From positions 3,348,501 to 3,412,500 of the forward strand of contig CM056556.1 in NCBI GenBank assembly GCA_029721515.1: DNA of 64,000 bases. The letters run 5' to 3'. This document shows positions 58,525-64,000 of the stretch, piece after piece. The position numbers and the translations under genes are program-made. Each line of letters starts with the position of its first letter. Position 1 is the stretch's first letter. Origin of the DNA: Synanceia verrucosa (taxonomy: Eukaryota > Chordata > Actinopteri > Perciformes > Synanceiidae). The notes under the pieces were generated by a model that had not been told where the DNA came from, ran no database searches, and saw only the letters and a list, made by a program, of their open reading frames with translations.

Positions 58525-59850
58525 CAAACCACTCATGTTAGCGTTGTAGAAGCAGTATTAGCAAAGCTGCCACATTAATATCATAACACAGGTCAGCCTT
58601 TCTCTGTGGATCAGAAGACACGTTCTTATGAGTTGATGCTAAAGAATTTACATGACCTTTTTGTGGCACTGTACATTCATAACGTTTGGCAGAGCAGTGA
58701 GTTTGCTGTCTGTGTGCCACTTTCCTCAGTAGGGAAGTAAAAACCCAGGCACAGATGTTGAGAGTGCTCTTGAGATCCAAGGGCAGCGGTGCCCTCCCCT
58801 GCCTCACCCTGGGGGAGATAACTGATGGCTGGAGGGTGAGAGGACAGAGGAGATGAGGGAGGAGGAGGAATCACTGTGAAGACTTGCTACGTGACAGGGA
58901 GGACGTAAAAAATGGAAGAGATGGAAAACAGGAAGAGGGTTTAAAGGCGACGAACAGGAGTGTGAGGATATTTAATATGCACGCTTCAGCTGTCTCCTCC
59001 ACGTTCAGACTCTTCATTATTCCTCAGAGTGTGCTGGGATGTAAAAAAAATATGGTGATGAAAGTCTATTGGTGATAACGGCCTCTCCATCACAGTTAAT
59101 ATTTATTCTGGCAACACAAGGATAGAATAGCAAATGGTGTGTGTATGGCAGCTGTGGGGTCTGTGAAGCCTTTAATATTGAGCTTTCCCTCCCAATCACA
59201 GCAGCTCACTGTACGTGGAAGTATGTGCAGCTGTGCTATCATGGTTTATTTTATGTGCAACAGTCTGTGATAAATGATTTACAGTGCTTTAAATGTAACT
59301 ACATGTGCATTGTTCTTATTAGTGCTACTCTAATGCCAGTTTCTTTCATCATGCTGCTGATTATTTCTGTGCGATCCTCTTCACTTCACCAGAGGTGTTT
59401 TGTGACTGACCTTGGTTTCGCTGCAGAGGAGCGACATGTTTAAAATGATTGAGTGAGAAAGAAGGAAGAAGAGCGAATTTTCTTAAAAGGCCTTGAATAT
59501 TTGTTCCCCTCAGTCAGCTTCCATGTAGTGCTACATGAACACGCAAAAACATTTATTTATTTCACAGAAAGCGTTTTCTCACCAGAGATGGTGAAGCAGA
59601 TTTGGTCCCAGTTCAGGAGAGGGGAAGCTGATCTTTTTGGCCAAACATCAGTTGTCCAACATGTTTCCCCCTGGATCAGCAGGACAACCAGCCATTGGGG
59701 GTAGATGCGTGACCAGTCTCGACTTGAGACCTTGGCTTGACTGGACTGTCTGTCCAGATTTTGTAGACTATCCTGGTGGTAAGAGCGAGAGCGACCACAT
59801 CATTTTTCAGGTCAAAGTGGAAGGGAAAAGGAGGTAAGATCTGCTTTTTA
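58525..59850. other. No gene or repeat recognised
   Basis: No supported content. Confidence 0.3.
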
Positions 59851-59852
59851 CA

Positions 59853-60301
59853 CGAACTCTTTGAGTGTCAGCAGTTTTATAAAACACAAAGTGTCTTGTT
59901 CTAGCACTTTTGCCAATTTGAGTCATCTTTCTAGACCCACAGAATATTTTGTACTATGACCCTGAAAACACTGAATAGCTCAAATGAAAGAAGAGACTCT
60001 CTAGACACCTTGTTGCATTCTTGTTTTATCAGAGGTAGAGTAGAGGACACTTTTACCAAAATCACCACTTTTTGTCCAGATTCTGTTTGTTTTGCTCTCT
60101 AATCTCGATCATCTCCACTTCCTGTTTTGATCTCTGTAGTGTATACCGTCTCTTTATGCTCCGACTACATCTCCCAGAAGCCCCAAAATTACTCACAGGC
60201 TGTGAGAGACCGCAATCAGTGACCCACTGCCGAAAAACCACTTTGACATATTATTACGTTGATGGCACTCAAGTGTTTTAAATGAAGCCGAAATACGTTA
60301 A
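59853..60301 (+). mobile_element. TTAA MITE copy M
   Basis: The left flank has drifted to CGAA; right TTAA at 60298-60301. It lacks about 40 bp around 60004 (the TTTCATCATGAAAAAAATG block), and the last terminal repeat unit (GGCACTCAAAGAG) is missing after GAAATACG. Confidence 0.82.
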
Positions 60302-60304
60302 AGT

Positions 60305-61970
60305 GTGCAGCAGCCAAGCATTCAAACCATTATGAATACACTATTCCTTATGTGTGCAAAACATACCTGCATCTGCAACTCTGAGATGCCTCACTGTTAC
60401 TAGAGTGGGGCTGATTCAATGAATCAGATCTAATGTTGTTTTCCACCCCATTCCCTGAGACATGACAATAAATAGGAAGGTAAGCTGAGAATGCTTCTAT
60501 TTGTAACGGCAACATGAGAGCTGGAGGAGAGAGGTGCTGATGTTGACTTGGATGAAAATGATACAAGTAAAGAGAGAAGAGAAGAAAGAAAACATGAAAG
60601 GTACACGCAAGCATAGAAAACTGCAAGAAGAGATTTAAAAACTATTCCACTTGCTGTGCTTTGCTTCTGTCACAGTTTCGGTTTAAGACAACCAGTGGTT
60701 GACAAAAGGCTGTTTTCTTTAGCTTTGAGGCTGAAAACCTCCCCCTGCTGTGAATCTCTGTACTTGTTTGAAACCCTGAAACCCATGATGTTTGGGGAAA
60801 AAAAGCTGAGGCAATGATGAGGAACCGAACAGCAGGAGAGGGGAGCATTTATGTCCACAGCAAGTGTTTCACCTGCAGTCAACCCAGATTGAAACATAAG
60901 TGAATTTCCCATTTCACTGTGACTTTCAGATCCATCACATTACGACCCTTTAACTTACTGCAGCTCGCAGTCCTGTATTGATCAGTGACTGGCAGCAGGA
61001 AGCTGAAATATGACTAAGTTGAAAAGCTATCAGCACAGTCTTATTCTCTGTGTAACTGACCGCCTGACCACCGGATGAAAGCGAGTGTCGATATCACTCG
61101 CCTGCATGAAGGTGCACTGTTAATACTAAGCTCTGAGTTATGAGGTACATATAGGATGAAAGGCCACTCATGGTGGATGGGTCCAATAAATCCACATCTT
61201 TATGAAACTTGGTATGTATTTTGTCATGATGTTTGTTTTCTGTACAGGTGCATGTTTTATTTAGTTTACTTTTACTTTTTTAAGCCCAACCACAACATTT
61301 CACAACTTTAACGTCTGAGTCTCAAAATGTTTGTCTGGACTGTTTTTGCTTATCCAGAAGACTTGGAAATTACAATATCTGGTAATTATTTACAGTTTAC
61401 CACATGTTCTAAGACTATCATGACAATTTAAAATGAAGAAAAACATAAAAACGCAATTTGATTTTAGAGTTTTATTGAGGAAAAACAATGCAACTCAACA
61501 TGAATTACAGATTCTGCATGTTAAAGTTGAAATTTGAAAAGTCTAAAAATATTTACATTAAAAAAATTGTCTCTAAACATGCAAAAACAGACCATAAAAT
61601 GGAAACATATATACAGGCGTTTATTACCACAGGGAACTGTTTTACAGGCTTCCAGGAGAAGCATGAGTGAAATTACCATAATGACATCATATTGGCTATA
61701 AAGTGCATCGTCTCAGCTTTCAGAAACCATTGGATTTATTCTGATAGTACTAAATGTTACGTAATTAAGGTAATCCAGAGTGTGCATGGTAAAATGTGTC
61801 ACTGGCGACACGTCAGGTGTTCAAGGGTTAGGTGGTTTTGTTGACTTCCTGCTGGTACTGCTCATTAATTCAGATGTGTATTCACGGATAAACTTACATG
61901 CAGTATATACTGTGTTAAAATAACAGAGAGGAGAAAGATATCGTTTCATAAAATGATCTCTTTGTGTTTT
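60305..61970. other. No gene or repeat recognised
   Basis: No supported content. Confidence 0.3.
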
Positions 61971-61975
61971 TACAG

Positions 61976-62165
61976 GTGCAGGTTCCAGTTGTTGACCTCA
62001 GGTACTTTGACCACAGTGTTGATGTATTTTAGCTTCTGGAACATCACAGCTGGGTCCATGCTGTCGGTGTATCCTCAGACCTCTAACTTGTCGTCTTTAC
62101 TAATTAGCAGGTGGAGCGAGTGGCGGAGTAGTGGAGGTTTCTGCTGTCACTCTGCCTGTGCGTAG
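61976..62165 (+). CDS. Possible exon, unrecognised (hydrophobic)
   Basis: After a good acceptor (TTGTGTTTTTACAG) one frame is open to TAG at 62163-62165 and reads FQLLTSGTLTTVLMYFSFWN, then ITAGSMLSVYPQTSNLSS and RWSEWRSSGG. It contains a hydrophobic stretch. Its end overlaps, in another frame, the next candidate exon, so at most one of the two is likely in any transcript. No family was recognised. Confidence 0.22.
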
Positions 62166-62248
62166 ATCTGATGGTGCTGCTGCAAGCTGGGATGGATAGA
62201 AAGGATCTGAAGCTGACGTTCGAAACATACCTGGCTTCGTCGACTCAT
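62132..62248 (+). CDS. Possible 39-codon internal exon, unrecognised
   Basis: Lies between AG at 62130-62131 and a consensus donor (CAT|GTGAGT, 62249). It is 117 bp, divisible by three and fully open, reading WRFLLSLCLCVDLMVLLQAG then MDRKDLKLTFETYLASSTH. The composition looks coding: a hydrophobic segment followed by a charged one. No neighbouring exon that would join it was identified. Confidence 0.25.
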
Positions 62249-62313
62249 GTGAGTGTGCGTCTCATCATCCCCTCATGCTTAGTGGGCACTCATATACAGC
62301 ACTACTGTAGTAT

Positions 62314-62816
62314 CAGGGTTCCCGCTTTTCCTTTAAAAAGTCTTAAATTAAAATCTGGTAATTAAGGTCTTAATTGTCTTAAATTTACCGTAAATTTGTT
62401 GCGATTTATTGGCACATTTAGTGCCAGTAGGAAAACACTGTATTCTGAAATTTACTACAATTTTACATGTGATTTTGTCCACAAAGTTCATGTCTTTGCT
62501 CTTGAAATTTGTGTAGAAGAAAGTTAAGTGCAATGCCTTCAATTTATACCATTGTTGCAAGTGTAAAAGGGCTGAAAATTTAAAATTATTATCAGAGATT
62601 AACCGGTTATCAGTTTTTTTCCTGCTACATATCCATATCAGCACAGGCCTCAAAAAATCAATATTAGTTGGGCCTTACAATAAATTGACTAGATTCTACC
62701 AAAGAAATTTAAAAGTTATGACATTTTTGGTTCTTTCATTTAATTATATTTGTTGAGTTCTTAAAAAGGTCTTAAAAGGTATTAAATTTGACTTTTGGAA
62801 TGGTGCAAGAACCCTG
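62314..62816 (+). mobile_element. CAGGG...CCCTG dispersed DNA element, copy 3
   Basis: Starts CAGGGTTCCCGC and ends GGTGCAAGAACCCTG; the termini CAGGGTTC and GAACCCTG are inverted copies. It is immediately flanked on both sides by TACTGTAGTAT (left 62303-62313, right 62817-62827), an 11-bp direct repeat. There is no coding content. Confidence 0.8.
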
Positions 62817-62827
62817 TACTGTAGTAT

Positions 62828-63183
62828 GTCCAAAAAAGATGTATTATAAAGCATGTAAAAACAAATAGGTGTAAAATAACCATAGTATAATATCTTGAAT
62901 TAACCAGTGTATTTATGTACATATATGATATTGTATGCACATGTATCGATATACATGGATGCTGTTGGATGGATATGTGATGTGTAACAGGGTAAGAGAT
63001 GACCATGGTGTTGAAACTGTAATCTTTAGAAGTAGGAAGAGTGTTCACAGCCTTCTTCTATTTGCAGTGATTATAATTATCTGCTGTGTGTCTTGTTATT
63101 GCTGGTATGTCCTTCATATATACATGTACAGCTACATAGTGGGGAACCTTGAATTGAACATATATGGAGGGACATTTGGACAT
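62828..63183. other. 3' flank of the minus-strand gene; nothing recognised
   Basis: Repeated TACATGTA/GTATAT motifs; short open frames on both strands without motifs. Confidence 0.3.
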
Positions 63184-63184
63184 G

Positions 63185-63190
63185 TTTATT
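63185..63190 (-). promoter_or_regulatory. Possible poly(A) signal overlapping a stop codon
   Basis: On the - strand the stop TAA of the unknown gene lies inside AATAAA. If used, the 3' untranslated region would be only about 10-30 bases; it may be incidental. Confidence 0.25.
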
Positions 63191-63388
63191 TCACAGCCTG
63201 GAGGATGATAGATCCCTGGACATCTCTGATAATCTCCATCTCCTCTGTGCTCAGTACACCTTCCTCCTGAGACTCAAGGCTGATTAGTTTTCTGCCGACT
63301 GAAATGATCATCCCATCTGGACAGCGGGTTGCCTTTCCCTGAACCAGCTGGGGCAGCTCTGGATTCTGCAGCATCCTGTCAGAGTTGT
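63186..63388 (-). CDS. Last coding exon of an unrecognised gene
   Basis: Follows a strong acceptor on the - strand (TTTCTTCCTTCCTCAG). It reads NSDRMLQNPELPQLVQGKAT, then RCPDGMIISVGRKLISLESQ and EEGVLSTEEMEIIRDVQGSI, and ends ILQAVK and TAA. The first two bases complete an aspartate codon begun in exon 63469-63569, so the splice is in frame. The peptide is hydrophilic, without a membrane segment, and ends in acidic, probably helical sequence. No family was recognised. Upstream exons would lie beyond about 63.6 kb or outside the window. Confidence 0.7.
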
Positions 63389-63468
63389 CTGAGGAAGGAA
63401 GAAATAATTGGCAGTTGAGTAATAATGGTAATAATGGTTGCTCTTCTGATATGATTGTCTCTCCATAC

Positions 63469-63569
63469 CGATAATGCTATCAAGTCTTTGTTTTAAGGAA
63501 CCCCAAGATTTTCCTGATAGCATCAACATCCTGGCTTTCCTAAAGTGATCCATTAGAATGCTTCCACAC
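63469..63569 (-). CDS. Penultimate coding exon of the same unrecognised gene
   Basis: 101 bp between acceptor CCTCCTTACCTGTGAG and donor CG|GTATGG on the - strand. It reads CGSILMDHFRKARMLMLSGK then SWGSLKQRLDSII, basic and probably helical. The following intron is only 80 bp, typical of compact fish introns. It starts in phase 2 and ends in phase 1, consistent with the next exon. Confidence 0.62.
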
Positions 63570-64000
63570 CTCACAGGTAAGGAGGGATCAGACTGTTGAC
63601 ATGATGAAGTATTTCAATAAATGCAACAAACACTTTATGTACACAGAGCTGAGATTGTTGCCTTTAAATTCTTATAGAGTAATGCTGAAGTATAATATGT
63701 CTAAGAAAGTTACTAATTACCTCATTTTAACATGCTGAAAAAATGTAAAAATGTCATAGTAAAGTATGTCAGAAAAGTCATTATGTCAAAAAAAATCTTT
63801 ATTACATCAAAAAAGGTAATTTTTTAATATGTTCAAAAAAAGTCATCAGAACAACACATTAGAGCATGTTGTAGTGTTATTCATCAAAGAAAGCTGCAAA
63901 ATTTTTGATTATAAAATGTTGATAAATTTTGAATGTCATAGTATAATATGTCAAGAAAAGCCATTTTTAGCATGTGAAAAAATCCAAAAGACAAATCAGA
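63570..64000. other. Presumed intron of the minus-strand gene
   Basis: AT-rich, with repeated AAAATGTCATAGTA and TATGTCAAGAAAAG motifs at irregular spacing (63740-63970). No exon was recognised. Confidence 0.35.

Noticed and set aside
1994..60301. CRISPR-like or tandem array
   Set aside because: The repeated units are 450-500 bp, widely and irregularly spaced, on both strands and TTAA-flanked, so they are dispersed transposons.
62111..62125. WSxWS cytokine-receptor motif
   Set aside because: A single short match without receptor cysteines or fibronectin-type strands nearby.

Overview
This window looks like vertebrate, almost certainly teleost fish, nuclear DNA. It is AT-rich and full of microsatellites, short non-autonomous DNA transposons, tRNA-derived SINEs and LINE debris. 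Its few coding exons are separated by introns of 10 kb or more. No bacterial-type gene organisation, CRISPR array, rRNA or stand-alone tRNA gene was seen. Family calls rest on reading the sequence and on memory of gene and transposon families; no search was run.

Host genes. The one named gene is slc66a2 (PQLC1), a PQ-loop membrane protein. Its last two coding exons lie on the + strand at 32594-32810 and 44358-44532, with matching splice phases and a stop at 44530-44532. Its earlier exons were not found. A second gene, not recognised, ends on the - strand at 63186; two exons (63469-63569 and 63186-63388) splice in frame. Three weaker coding candidates are an exon-like stretch at 373-545, a 216-codon hydrophobic open frame at 44733-45383 just downstream of slc66a2, and one or two exon-like stretches at 61976-62248.

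Mobile elements by region. 0-13 kb: nested hAT-like and TTAA-flanked MITEs, a Tc1-type transposon with 51-bp perfect terminal repeats (8585-10191) inserted in an older hAT-like MITE, and a SINE fragment between (TA)n tracts. 13-31 kb: a gene-rich-looking but repeat-derived stretch that includes a RecQ-helicase-like pseudogene fragment (16811-17176, -), a SINE with a perfect 12-bp target duplication (22149-22509), and a MADF-like fragment (29165-29239, -). 31-45 kb: the slc66a2 exons and an 807-bp hAT-like element in the intron. 45-64 kb: an elaborate nested repeat with a - strand SINE, a long-hairpin MITE (48484-48824), a LINE reverse-transcriptase remnant (55559-55963, -), and the end of the unknown gene.

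The strongest global pattern is a single MITE family of about 450-500 bp with ends reading TTAA-CYCTTTGAGTGCC, present about 13 times on both strands. A second family with TAGGGGTGGG ends and 8-bp target duplications (hAT-like) has about nine copies and hosts insertions of the first family, of Tc1 and of simple repeats. These allow relative dating of the insertions. I found no convincing new defence, metabolic or regulatory system; the interest lies in transposon structure and in a few unassigned coding stretches.
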